NCBI GenBank assembly: GCA_029255645.1
Contig: JANLJE010000014.1
Location: 20,131 to 84,130 of the forward strand
DNA: 64,000 nucleotides
Direction: 5' to 3'
Source: Comamonadaceae bacterium
GTDB lineage: Bacteria; Pseudomonadota; Gammaproteobacteria; Burkholderiales; Rhodocyclaceae
In this document: positions 1 through 7,312 of the stretch, one piece after another
How positions within the stretch are numbered: position 1 is the stretch's first letter
How the letters are laid out: each line of letters opens with the position of its first letter
Notes under the pieces: generated by a model
The model's input: only the letters and a program-made list of their open reading frames with translations
Database searches by the model: none
What the model was told of the DNA's origin: nothing
Program-made: the position numbers and the translations under genes

Positions 1-342
1 CCCCCGGGCCGGCGGGTCATGCAGGGCGTGCTGGCCCTCGCCGGCCTCGAATTAGGGGCCGAGGAGCGGGCCTTGTTGTGCCAGGCCGACGCGGGCGATG
101 CCGCGGCGCAGGCGGAGATCGGCCAGTGCTGCTTTCGCGCCGGGCGGCCGGCGGCGGCGGTGTATTGGTTCAATCTTGCCGCGGCGCAAAACCATGCGGA
201 TGCGATGCAGTGCCTGGGCCAGTGCTACGCCGCCGGCACGGGGGTGGCGCGGGATGACAACCTGGCGCTGATGTGGATCGCCAAGGCCGCGGCGCACGGC
301 CACCGCATCGCCCAGCACCAGATGGCGGGGCTGCAGCGCTGA
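1..342 (+). CDS. Sel1/TPR-like repeat protein, 5' end outside window
   Basis: The frame is open from the first base, so the gene probably begins upstream; an internal ATG lies at 19. The last ~75 residues contain helical repeats of Sel1/SLR type: alanine-rich segments around YWFNLAAAQNHADAMQCLGQCYAAGTGVARD and a following ALMWIAKAAAHGH. Such repeats form protein-protein interaction solenoids and no enzyme activity is implied. The product here is the C-terminal end only. A 7-copy 11-bp tandem array follows about 60 bases after the stop. Confidence 0.6.
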   Translation, partial: PPGRRVMQGVLALAGLELGAEERALLCQADAGDAAAQAEIGQCCFRAGRPAAAVYWFNLAAAQNHADAMQCLGQCYAAGTGVARDDNLALMWIAKAAAHGHRIAQHQMAGLQR

Positions 343-405
343 GGGCGGGGGTTTGTTTCGCCCTCGATGTCTTCATGCCGGCAGGGCGACTCCTGTTCCC
401 AGGCC

Positions 406-482
406 GGGTATTCGGCGGGTATTCGGCGGGTATTCGGTGGGTATTCGGTGGGTATTCGGTGGGTATTCGGCGGCTATTCGGC
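406..482. repeat. 7 x 11-bp tandem repeat (GGGTATTCGGY)
   Basis: Seven head-to-tail copies of an 11-bp unit, GGGTATTCGGC or GGGTATTCGGT, the last with one change (GGCTATTCGGC). It sits in the 380-base gap between the Sel1-like gene and the DUF29 gene. Open frames across it are artefacts of the repeat. The rest of the gap (343-405 and 483-722) shows no gene; a ribosome-binding AAGGAG precedes 723. Confidence 0.9.
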
Positions 483-722
483 GGGGTTCCAGAGGCAGGC
501 TGGCTGGGGGCGGGTTATGCTGGCTCAACAACCCGGCAAGAAGCCCTTCGTCTTCGATAATGAGCCGAGCTACAATCAATTCGTCGTTGGCCCAAGCGGC
601 AGCGGTATGTCGCATGCAGCCGCTGCTGAGATAGTCCTGAGATAGTCAAGTCCAATGGGAGAACCGATAATTGGGGTCTGTTCCCTGTTGGTGTGGTTTC
701 AATGTTGTTTAAGGAGTCCTTG

Positions 723-1181
723 ATGGGCACTACCTACGAAAAGGATGTGATTGCTTGGTCTCAAGAACAGGCCGCTCTGCTGCGCTCGGGGCGCTTCACT
801 GACTTGGACATCCACCATATTGCGGAGGAGATTGAGGACGTGGGCAAGAGCGAACAACGCGAGTTGGCAAACAGGATGGCCGTTCTACTTTTCCATCTGC
901 TCAAGTGGGAATTCCAGCCGGAGCGCCAAGGATCGAGCTGGGAACGCACGATCAAGACGCAGCGCGATAGCATCGAGCGGAGAATCCAGAAAACGCCTAG
1001 CCTCAAATCCTCGCTGGACGATCCTGATTGGTGGGCCGATGCCTGGGGAGACGCCATTATTGAGGCCTCGAAAGAAACCGGCCTTGATAACGCCGATTTC
1101 CCGGAAAAGTGCCCGTGGCCGCTGGCTGAAATCATGGATCACAGCTTCTTCCCGGGCATGACGAACACGCCACGCCCGTGA
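723..1181 (+). CDS. DUF29 family protein
   Basis: A 152-residue protein with the DUF29 layout: an N-terminal helix with W and EE residues (VIAWSQEQAALLRSG), the central IAEEIEDVGKSEQREL segment, an LLKWEFQPERQGSSW segment, and a C-terminal WPLAEIMDHSFFPG. The biochemical function of DUF29 is not known; these genes are common in cyanobacteria and proteobacteria, often near mobile DNA. The ATG at 723 is preferred over the upstream GTG/ATG frame because AAGGAG sits six bases before it. A hairpin terminator follows at 1217. Confidence 0.85.
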   Translation: MGTTYEKDVIAWSQEQAALLRSGRFTDLDIHHIAEEIEDVGKSEQRELANRMAVLLFHLLKWEFQPERQGSSWERTIKTQRDSIERRIQKTPSLKSSLDDPDWWADAWGDAIIEASKETGLDNADFPEKCPWPLAEIMDHSFFPGMTNTPRP

Positions 1182-1200
1182 TTCTGCAGCGCAGCCGGCC

Positions 1201-1452
1201 TCATGCGTGCTGACCAGGGGCCGCTATATGCGGCCCCTTTGCTTGTCTCATAATGCCGCAGTATTCACCACACAACTTCCCGCATACCTGCGCCACATCC
1301 ATAATCTGGCGCACGCCACGGGAGCCGCGCTCAACCTTCGTACCGTGGCGATCACGGGCGATCAGGCACAACGCGATTCCTGCCTCATCGATCGCACCGA
1401 CATCCGACAAATCGATTGCGGTCGCCTTGACCGGGAGCTGGCGTCGCGGAAA
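1201..1452 (-). pseudogene. Possible STAS-like domain remnant
   Basis: In the 308-base gap between 1182 and 1489 the minus strand has an open stretch reading VKATAIDLSDVGAIDEAG then IALCLIARDRHG. This resembles the second strand and helix of STAS (sulfate transporter/anti-sigma antagonist) domains, where IDLSxVxxIDxAGxALL is typical. It lacks the first part of the domain and starts directly after a stop, with no convincing start codon, so if real it is a decayed fragment. The evidence is one motif; the call is tentative. Confidence 0.25.
1217..1240 (+). terminator. Rho-independent terminator after DUF29 gene
   Basis: GGGGCCGC and GCGGCCCC form a perfect 8-bp stem with a 5-base loop (tatat), followed by a short T-rich tail. 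It lies 35 bases after the DUF29 stop codon. Confidence 0.65.
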
Positions 1453-1489
1453 TCAGCGCCCAGGTGGTTGTGCAACCTTTTTTCTGTAA

Positions 1490-2152
1490 ATGATCCGAGG
1501 CGATGTCATCGGGATGATGGGATCAGTCTTTCATATTGAGATAGATCTTGCCGGTCATCCACTCCTCATCGCACTCGACAGCAATGTAAAGCCGAACCCG
1601 TCCTCGACCATTCCAGACAGTGGCCATCCCAACTATCAAGACTGTGTGGATTTTGATGGGATCAAGGCGCTGTGCAGTGAGCGCGGCGCGCAGATCGTGG
1701 TGGGTTTCGCGGGCGGAGAAGCTGCGTTGAGGCAGAGCGATCTGAAGCAACTACGGCAGCGCGCATTCAAGTGGGATGTCGCTGCGGGTGGCCAGGGCAA
1801 TAAACAGGCGGTCAACTGGGTCGCTGGCAACCGGTTCATCGATATCGTGCTCAGCCTTGAAGCCGCCTGCACAGGCTTGAATGAGCCCTCTGCACCGGTC
1901 AGGATTGCTGCTCAGATCCCGAAGGAAGATCTCGAGGTCGGCGCGTGGTACAGCGGAAAAGGGCGCAATGGCGACGTAGGACTTTGGGATGGCGAGGACT
2001 TCCTGGTGCTTGGCTTGGAAGGCAAGAAAGTCGGTCCTGATCGCTCTGACCGGGAAGACGAGTGCCGCATCAAGCGCGAACCCTACTGCACCGTGGATGA
2101 GGGCTGCTTCCAGCCATTTGCCAAGCTTGTTCCTGCTCATCACTCGGCATAG
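1490..2152 (+). CDS. Hypothetical protein, island-encoded
   Basis: A 220-residue frame that reads like a real soluble protein, with segments such as FKWDVAAGGQGNKQAVNW, FIDIVLSLEAAC and ISLEVGAW-type strands near DLEVGAWYSGKGRNGDVGLW. I do not recognise the family. The start is uncertain: ATG at 1490 has no clear ribosome-binding site and ATG at 1514 or 1517 is an alternative. It ends 12 bases before the first copy of the module terminator, in the position that the holin gene occupies in the other two modules, so it may belong to an older or different cargo block. Confidence 0.5.
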   Translation: MIRGDVIGMMGSVFHIEIDLAGHPLLIALDSNVKPNPSSTIPDSGHPNYQDCVDFDGIKALCSERGAQIVVGFAGGEAALRQSDLKQLRQRAFKWDVAAGGQGNKQAVNWVAGNRFIDIVLSLEAACTGLNEPSAPVRIAAQIPKEDLEVGAWYSGKGRNGDVGLWDGEDFLVLGLEGKKVGPDRSDREDECRIKREPYCTVDEGCFQPFAKLVPAHHSA

Positions 2153-2164
2153 AAAGCCACGAAG

Positions 2165-2220
2165 ATCCCCCGATCTCACTGCCTTTGCTGGTGGTGGGGT
2201 CGGGGGATTTTTGCGTTTTT
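2165..2220 (+). terminator. Module terminator, copy 1
   Basis: ATCCCCCGATCTCAC (2165-2179) pairs with GTGGGGTCGGGGGAT (2194-2208) as a 15-bp stem with two G-U pairs, followed by TTTTGCGTTTTT. The same hairpin recurs at 4617 and 8599. In this copy it follows the hypothetical gene, not a holin, and precedes the fic cargo. Confidence 0.85.
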
Positions 2221-2278
2221 GGGTGTAAATGGGTGTCTTATTGGGTGTGCCGCCTGGGAAATGGGTGTAATTGGGTGT
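2221..2278 (+). promoter_or_regulatory. Five phased GGGTGT repeats upstream of fic
   Basis: GGGTGT occurs at 2221, 2231, 2243, 2263 and 2273, i.e. spacings of 10, 12, 20 and 10 bases, all close to whole helical turns. The most complete form is ATTGGGTGTA or AATGGGTGTA. The array ends 12 bases before the fic start codon. The fic product carries a C-terminal winged-helix domain, so an autoregulatory operator is a reasonable inference. Confidence 0.55.
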
Positions 2279-2289
2279 ACTATTGGTTC

Positions 2290-3339
2290 ATGCTTCGAAC
2301 CGACACTATCCAGATCACGCCAGAGATGCTGGCCCTGATCGCCAAAATCGATGAGTTCAAAGGTGCCTGGCGTGCCTTGGGGACCCTTGCGCCTGAGCGT
2401 TTGTCCGCTTTGCGCCGCGTGGCCACCATCGAGAGCATCGGCTCCTCGACACGGATCGAGGGCAGCAAGCTGACCGACCGCGAGGTCGAGCAACTGCTGG
2501 CCAACCTGGAGATCAAGCGTTTCGATACGCGTGACGAGCAGGAGGTGGCGGGTTACGCGGAGGTCATGGATGTGGTGTTCAGTGCTTGGCAGGACATCCC
2601 CTTCACCGAGAACTACATCAAGCAGCTACACCAGATCCTGCTCCAGCATAGCGACAAGGATACGTGGCACCGTGGTCAGTACAAGACCAACACCAATAGC
2701 GTGGCGGCCTTCAATGAGCGCGGCGAGCAGATCGGGATTGTGTTTCAGACGGCGTCGCCGTTCGATACGCCTCGTTTGATGACCGAGCTGGTCAGTTGGG
2801 TCAATGCGCAGCGCGAGTCCAAACTGCTGCATCCCCTGCTGGTCGCCGCGATCTTCGTGGTGGTGTTTCTGGAGATTCATCCCTTCCAGGATGGCAACGG
2901 GCGGATCAGTCGAGCCCTGACCACGCTGATGCTCTTGCAGGCGGGTTATGCCTACGTGCCGTATAGCTCGATGGAGAGTGTGATCGAGCTCAACAAGGAA
3001 GCGTACTATCTGGCGCTGCGCCAGACGCAGGGCACGATTCGTACCGAGGCCCCGAACTGGCAGCCATGGCTGGTGTTCTTCCTGCGTTCCCTGGCTGAAC
3101 AGGTACGGCGGCTGGAGAAGAAGGTCGAGCGTGAGAAGCTGGTGTTGGCCAGCCTGCCGGAGTTGTCACTGCAGATTGTGGAATTTGCTCGCGAGCATGG
3201 GCGCGTCACGATCGGCGATGTCATCAAACTTACCGGCGCCAGCCGCAATACGTTGAAGGCGCACTTCCGCAACTTGGTGGAGCGCGGACACCTCAGCCAG
3301 CAAGGTAGCGGCCGAGGTGTTTGGTACGAGTTGCGCTGA
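2290..3339 (+). CDS. Fic family protein (AMP-transferase) with C-terminal winged helix
   Basis: A 349-residue Fic protein. The catalytic motif HPFQDGNGR (H at about residue 197) is intact; Fic enzymes with this motif transfer AMP from ATP to hydroxyl side chains of target proteins. An N-terminal inhibitory helix is visible as SSTRIEGS near residue 51, the (S/T)xxxE(G/N) type that blocks the ATP site in cis. Residues ~285-349 look like a winged helix-turn-helix (VTIGDVIKLTGASRNTLKAHF), a common fusion suggesting self-regulation or DNA targeting. ATG 2290 is chosen because it follows the GGGTGT array and fits the family start; 35 upstream codons in frame run through the terminator. The stop codon abuts the integrase remnant stop with no base between. 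Confidence 0.92.
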   Translation: MLRTDTIQITPEMLALIAKIDEFKGAWRALGTLAPERLSALRRVATIESIGSSTRIEGSKLTDREVEQLLANLEIKRFDTRDEQEVAGYAEVMDVVFSAWQDIPFTENYIKQLHQILLQHSDKDTWHRGQYKTNTNSVAAFNERGEQIGIVFQTASPFDTPRLMTELVSWVNAQRESKLLHPLLVAAIFVVVFLEIHPFQDGNGRISRALTTLMLLQAGYAYVPYSSMESVIELNKEAYYLALRQTQGTIRTEAPNWQPWLVFFLRSLAEQVRRLEKKVEREKLVLASLPELSLQIVEFAREHGRVTIGDVIKLTGASRNTLKAHFRNLVERGHLSQQGSGRGVWYELR

Positions 3340-3606
3340 TTACACCGTGGCCACTGCCGTCTGATTCGCCGCCACCGCCGCCCTCCGCCCCACGACATTC
3401 CCCACCCCATTGACTGCCTCCAGCATCGCCTGCGGCGAGAGGTGCGCGTAGCGCATCGTCACCTTCGGATCATGATGGCCGAGCAGTTTCTGCACCTCGT
3501 ACAGCGACCGTCCGGCATTGACCAGGAAACTCGCGTAGCTGTGGCGCAGGTCGTGTAGCCGCACCTCGCCCAAGCCCACCTTCTTCCTGATCGAGTCCCA
3601 GGCGTA
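3340..3606 (-). pseudogene. Integrase 3' remnant, copy 1
   Basis: The minus strand encodes the last ~88 residues of the tyrosine recombinase found complete at 10170-11372, from YAWDSIRKKVGLGEV to the C-terminus. It keeps the HDLRHSYAS box, the LLGHHDP histidine and the catalytic tyrosine in VTMRYAHLS, but lacks the N-terminal arm/core-binding domains and the first catalytic arginine, so it cannot be active. Identity to the full gene stops after base 3606, where lysozyme upstream sequence begins. The same junction recurs at 7588. Confidence 0.9.
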
Positions 3607-3640
3607 ACTAAGGAACACCCACTTACTTAAAGGAGCGGCT

Positions 3641-4157
3641 ATGACCCCCATCGACACCATCCTCGACGAGATCCTCCGCCGCGAAGGCGGCTATGTGAAT
3701 CACCCGGCCGACCGGGGCGGGCCGACGAACTTCGGCATCACCGCGCAGACGCTGGGGGCATGGCGCAAGCTTGGTCGCCCAGCCACCGCCTCAGAAGTGC
3801 AGGCGCTGACAAAAGACGAAGCCCGTGCCATCTACCGCCAGCAGTACATCACCGGCCCCGGGTTAGATGTCATCACGCATCCGGGGCTGCTGCACCTGCT
3901 GGTCGATTCCGGTGTGCATTCCGGGCCAAAGCGGGCGGTGCAGTGGCTGCAGAGCGCACTGGGTGACGGCTGATGGCATCATCGGCCCCAAGACCAGGGC
4001 GGCACTGGCTGCCGCCGATCAATCTGTGCTCTACAGCAAGGTGCTGGGGCAGCGCTTGCGCCATCTCGGGCGGCTGATCACCCATGATCCAAAACAGTCG
4101 GCCTTCGCTGCTGGCTGGATGAACCGGATGGCGGAATTCGTGGAGGGCACCGTATGA
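3641..4157 (+). pseudogene. Phage lysozyme (GH108 + PG-binding), frameshifted, copy 1
   Basis: The first frame (3641-3973) encodes a glycosyl hydrolase 108 domain: IDTILDEILRREGGYVNHP with the catalytic glutamate in REGGY, then DRGGPTNFGIT and ARAIYRQQYI. It hits a stop at 3971-3973. The second frame, one base later (+1), continues as TADGIIGPKTRAALAAAD, the start of the C-terminal peptidoglycan-binding domain, to 4157. A 2-base loss (or 1-base gain) near 3963-3970 explains the break. The intact protein would cleave host peptidoglycan during lysis. The start ATG has a good site (AAAGGAG). The same break is in the second copy. Confidence 0.85.
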
Positions 4158-4582
4158 CCCCTATCCTCACCACCTTGGCGCCGGGGCTGATCGAAGCCGG
4201 CAGCCGACTGATCGACCGCCTGCTGCCCGATCCCGCCGAGCGGGAGAAAGCCAAGCTCGCGCTGCTGCAAGCCGAGGGACAACTGGCACTGCAGGAGATG
4301 CAGACCAGCCTCTCGGCGATCCTGGCCGAAGCCAACTCGCAGGACCCCTGGACCAGCCGGGCACGGCCGACGTTTCTGTACGTGATCTACGGCGTGATCT
4401 TGCTGTGCGTGATGGGCGCCATCATCGGCATCTGGTGGCCAACGCACGTCTTCCAGGCAGCGGAGAACCTCAACAAGCTACTGGGCGCGGTGCCCGAGAG
4501 CCTGTGGTGGCTGTTCGGTGCCGGATACCTCGGCTACACCGGTGCAAGGAGCTTCGATAAGTGGCGCAGTCCGGCCCGCTGA
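4154..4582 (+). CDS. Holin of three-TM family, copy 1
   Basis: A 142-residue protein matching the three-transmembrane holin family linked to gene transfer agents and phages (GTA holin). An amphipathic N-terminal half (LIEAGSRLIDRLLPDP, then a charged helix) is followed by a tryptophan-arginine anchor (DPWTSRARPTFLYVIY), a membrane segment around VILLCVMGAIIGIWW, and a short second segment near SLWWLFGAGYLGYTGA. It overlaps the lysozyme stop by four bases (ATGA), so the two form a lysis cassette. It is about 90% identical to the copy at 8136. Confidence 0.85.
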   Translation: MTPILTTLAPGLIEAGSRLIDRLLPDPAEREKAKLALLQAEGQLALQEMQTSLSAILAEANSQDPWTSRARPTFLYVIYGVILLCVMGAIIGIWWPTHVFQAAENLNKLLGAVPESLWWLFGAGYLGYTGARSFDKWRSPAR

Positions 4583-4616
4583 CCGGTGCTTCCCGGCACG
4601 ACAATCTGAGACGACG

Positions 4617-4670
4617 ATCCCCCGATCTCACTGCCTTCGACGGTGGTGGGGTCGGGGGAATTTTGCGTTT
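4617..4670 (+). terminator. Module terminator, copy 2
   Basis: The same 15-bp stem as copy 1 (4617-4631 pairing with 4646-4660) followed by a T-rich tail; it ends the lysis cassette. The bases just before it (acgacgatcc context) also match copy 3. Everything beyond it up to the next integrase remnant is unrelated cargo. Confidence 0.85.
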
Positions 4671-4700
4671 GTGCGGACGTTATCAGAGCACGTCGCGCCA

Positions 4701-4988
4701 TCAGATTTGTGCTTCGATTCTCATGAAGTCTTTGTCATCCCTTTTGTAGCCTTGACGAGGCCCTGCGAACTTGCCCGCAAGAACGGTGATTTGTCTCATC
4801 TCGCTTGCATGGAATAGCTTCCAACCAGCCTGTTCGCCAGATTCACTTCCGCCCTGTACTTGAAAAGCTCGAAGTGCAGGATGCCCTTTCTTATCTATCC
4901 CAAAGCAATGAGGCTCAACAACTCGTTGGAATCCGTGATATGTGAAGGACAGCAGATGACGCTCATTGATGGCTGACGTGATATTCAT
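4701..4988 (-). CDS. Small WYL-like domain protein
   Basis: A 95-residue protein. It begins NITSAINERHLLSFTYHG and continues VVEPHCFGIDKKG, ALRAFQVQGGSESGEQ, GWKLFHASEMRQITVL and RQGYKRDD, which is the pattern of free-standing WYL-like domains (R-x-hydrophobic-SF-Y-G, EPH, GWK). WYL domains bind ligands or nucleic acid and regulate many defence loci. It is the third gene of a minus-strand run behind the AAA and RloB-like genes (27-base gap), suggesting a co-expressed accessory or regulator. No DNA-binding domain is attached. Confidence 0.65.
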   Translation of the reverse strand: MNITSAINERHLLSFTYHGFQRVVEPHCFGIDKKGHPALRAFQVQGGSESGEQAGWKLFHASEMRQITVLAGKFAGPRQGYKRDDKDFMRIEAQI

Positions 4989-5015
4989 TTCAATCCTCCT
5001 TGCCGCGTGAAGTAA

Positions 5016-5522
5016 TCAGCGCCCCTCGAAAAACCTGAGTAGTTGATCCAACTCGGCGATTGTCTGCCTGGCTGCATCGAGCACTGCCTTCGAGAAAGGT
5101 CCAGCATAGCTTTGGCGCTCCGTCAGATCGATGCCCAACTGTTGCGCAATCACTTTCTTGCAGTCACCCGATTGCGTAGGGGGGCGTTTGCCCAAGATCG
5201 AGAGGAGCAGCCCTTCGAAACAAGGCGTAGACCCCACCATCTCGATCTTGGATTTCCGCGCTTCCTTTTTCAGCTTTTCGGTCCAAGGAATGTCTGTGTC
5301 CAGCAAGGCGATACGTGCGTCGTAGCTGTAAATTCTTGCTTGTCTGGCTGTGTGATCGATGACGTTTTCGGGGCCTTTTCCGTGCGCATTGCGCACAGTG
5401 ACAGTGACGCCTGCACCGCCGGAGCAGTAAAGGTCACGCAAGTGCTTGAGGAACGCTTCCTCCGAGTCGCCTTCCCCGACGACCAGTAATGTTTTTCGGA
5501 CCTGATGTTGTTTGCGTGCCAT
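5016..5522 (-). CDS. RloB-like TOPRIM protein
   Basis: A 168-residue RloB-family protein. The TOPRIM signature is visible as LLVVGEGDSEEAFLKHL (glutamate in strand 1), then ARIALLDTDIPW (D-x-D) and the family hallmark PCFEGLLLSILG. TOPRIM domains in such proteins are thought to act as nucleases. The ATG follows the AAA gene by nine bases, so the two are translationally close. ATPase plus RloB/TOPRIM pairs occur in AbiL- and RloAB-type abortive infection systems; that role is inferred from the pair, not shown. Confidence 0.82.
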   Translation of the reverse strand: MARKQHQVRKTLLVVGEGDSEEAFLKHLRDLYCSGGAGVTVTVRNAHGKGPENVIDHTARQARIYSYDARIALLDTDIPWTEKLKKEARKSKIEMVGSTPCFEGLLLSILGKRPPTQSGDCKKVIAQQLGIDLTERQSYAGPFSKAVLDAARQTIAELDQLLRFFEGR

Positions 5523-5531
5523 TTCGATCCC

Positions 5532-6716
5532 TCACAGCTGAGGGATGGCGCCATAAGCACCAGCCATGTACTTCGCATAGAGGTTGTCATCGGCACGCAC
5601 GCCCTTGACGCTGTCCAGTCGCCACGCATCGCTCTCGCAGTTGTCATCCTTTTCTACCAGCACGACCTGTGCTTTGTGCAAGAGGCTCAGCACCTCAATT
5701 GAGTGGCAGGTAAAAATGATCTGTGCATTGTGTGGATTGCTCTTGGGCGAGAAGAACAAATCAAGGATTGGCGTCAGCATATGGGGATGCAGGTCGGCCT
5801 CGAGCTCATCGATGACCACTAGGCCACCGTGCTGCAATGCTGGCAAGATACGGGATAGGAGAATGAACGCACCCTGGGTGCCACTGGACTCGTGCAAAAA
5901 CATCAGGGGGTGTTCTTTGTCGCCTACGCGGTGAATGCCGAATGGGATGTGAATCTCTTCGGTCTTGCCGCTTTCGCGGGTCACCGTGTGTTTCTCTACC
6001 CGAACATCGGCGAGGCCAAAATCCCACTGATGCAACAGCGTCGCCATCTGGCCACGGATCGCCGTGTTCTTCGCGTAGAACTCGGACGCGCGCATGATCT
6101 GATCGTGGTCCATGGCCTGGCGGCCCAGGCCATGAATGTTACTCAGAACGTTGGCCGACGTCAGTTTTAAGGCCAAATCAACTTCGTACTGCGCGGCAGT
6201 CGAGATCAATGACGCGTTCTCGCGAACTTTTTCAGCCTCTTTCTGAAGCAGACCAAATTGCTGCTGCTTCACCGAATAGCCCTTGCGTTCTGGATTCCAA
6301 TCGCGGGTGAAGACGTACGAGAAGGCACGACTCTGCTTCGTGTAGAGAGACTCATGAACAACACGTTCCCTCGAGGCGATGAGCCGGTAGCGCCACTCTC
6401 GGCCGTCGAGCTCGAACTCCACTTCGAAGGTGCTTGGCTCTGCCTCTGCTGAGAAATGTGCTGCGAGAGGAATCGGGTCATCCGGTTTGGCGTGGAAAGA
6501 GTGCTTGACGAACCAGTCCACAAAAACCAGAGACTTGATGAGGGTTGTCTTGCCGCTCGCGTTGGCACCGATGACCGCCATGGCTTTCGACAGACGCGTG
6601 CCGACACCAGAGGTGCAGGATCGGTCGTCCTCTGGTGTGTGGCGGTTAAGTTCCAGCGAGATCCGCACAGGCTCTCTAAATGACTGGAAGTTCTGCAGGG
6701 TGAACGCTCGCAGCAT
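5532..6716 (-). CDS. AAA family ATPase (RloA/AbiLi-like)
   Basis: A 394-residue SMC/ABC-like ATPase. It starts LRAFTLQNFQSFREP, typical of AAA_15/AAA_21 proteins, with Walker A GANASGKTT near residue 52, an ABC-type signature HESSGTQGAF, Walker B LVVIDELEADLHPH and the histidine switch TCHSIEVLSL. It is the first gene of the operon with the RloB-like TOPRIM partner. In AbiL, PARIS and OLD-related systems such an ATPase senses phage and unleashes the TOPRIM nuclease; the sensing role here is inference. Transcription starts in a 110-base divergent region with paired inverted repeats. Confidence 0.85.
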   Translation of the reverse strand: MLRAFTLQNFQSFREPVRISLELNRHTPEDDRSCTSGVGTRLSKAMAVIGANASGKTTLIKSLVFVDWFVKHSFHAKPDDPIPLAAHFSAEAEPSTFEVEFELDGREWRYRLIASRERVVHESLYTKQSRAFSYVFTRDWNPERKGYSVKQQQFGLLQKEAEKVRENASLISTAAQYEVDLALKLTSANVLSNIHGLGRQAMDHDQIMRASEFYAKNTAIRGQMATLLHQWDFGLADVRVEKHTVTRESGKTEEIHIPFGIHRVGDKEHPLMFLHESSGTQGAFILLSRILPALQHGGLVVIDELEADLHPHMLTPILDLFFSPKSNPHNAQIIFTCHSIEVLSLLHKAQVVLVEKDDNCESDAWRLDSVKGVRADDNLYAKYMAGAYGAIPQL

Positions 6717-6740
6717 GATCTTCCTCTTTGGCTTATTTCA

Positions 6741-6813
6741 ACAATATTTTGTATGATACGCCGTTAGGATGGGAAAATAAACAGGCCAAGCCATGACTTC
6801 AACAAAATATTGT
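6741..6813. promoter_or_regulatory. Paired 12-bp inverted repeats in divergent promoter
   Basis: ACAATATTTTGT (6741-6752) and its exact reverse complement ACAAAATATTGT (6802-6813) lie between the ATPase start (6716, minus) and the divergent gene start (6829, plus). Centre to centre is 61 bases, about six helical turns. The region is much more AT-rich than its surroundings. A shared operator that controls both sides is the likely meaning. Confidence 0.55.
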
Positions 6814-6828
6814 GAAAAATAGATCTTG

Positions 6829-7311
6829 ATGGCTTGCGAAGGTGTTCTTGGTGTTTCAAGTCCCGCGCAGTACTGGCAGGAGGTGGTGCTCCCGAACGCG
6901 CTGCACTACCGCCAGCATCCAACGGCCAGGGAAGCCTTCAACTTGGCGTCGTCGCTGTGGCACCTGATCGACTGGATCTCCGAGGACCCACGCTTGAATC
7001 CTCAACACCAGCAGAAGTCCAATCTTCAAGCCGCCTTGCGCCAGCAGTGCCCGGCCTTGGGGGTGATGCACGACATCACCACGCTGTATAAGCACGCTCG
7101 AATGAGCAAGCCGCAAGGCAAAGTGGCGGCGACAGACGTGGAGATGCTGGGGGCCACGTTCTACTTCGGGCCGGGTGGTCCGGTTTCTGAACACCCGGCT
7201 GAGTACATCGTGACCCTGGAAGGAGGAGAGCAGCGCCCCTTGAACGAACTGTTCGAAGAGGCGCTGCGGTTTTGGGACGGCTACTTTCGCGCTGATGCGG
7301 CGGGTCGGTAG
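6829..7311 (+). CDS. Hypothetical protein divergent from the ATPase operon
   Basis: A 160-residue soluble protein, not recognised. The middle reads AREAFNLASSLWHLIDWI, followed by LRQQCPALGVMHDITTLYKHARMS, which looks helical and HEPN-like in flavour, but no RX4-6H signature is evident. The C-terminal part (YIVTLEGGEQRPLNELFEEALRFWDGYF) looks like strands plus a helix. ATG 6829 is used; a TTG codon just before it is also possible. It ends one base before the integrase remnant stop. It may be a partner, regulator or effector of the divergent operon. Confidence 0.6.
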   Translation: MACEGVLGVSSPAQYWQEVVLPNALHYRQHPTAREAFNLASSLWHLIDWISEDPRLNPQHQQKSNLQAALRQQCPALGVMHDITTLYKHARMSKPQGKVAATDVEMLGATFYFGPGGPVSEHPAEYIVTLEGGEQRPLNELFEEALRFWDGYFRADAAGR

Positions 7312-7312
7312 G

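Noticed and set aside
406-482. CRISPR array
   Set aside because: Units are contiguous 11-mers with no spacers, and no cas genes are present.
353-645. Three overlapping frames with GYSAGIRR-type repeats
   Set aside because: They are translations of the 11-bp tandem array in all frames, without ribosome-binding sites.
1751-2179. Minus-strand gene opposite the 1490-2152 frame
   Set aside because: The plus-strand product reads as a more natural protein and ends properly before the terminator; the minus frame runs through the terminator hairpin.
3641-4157. Confident claim of programmed frameshifting in the lysozyme
   Set aside because: No slippery sequence or stimulatory structure is obvious; a single inherited indel copied by duplication is simpler.
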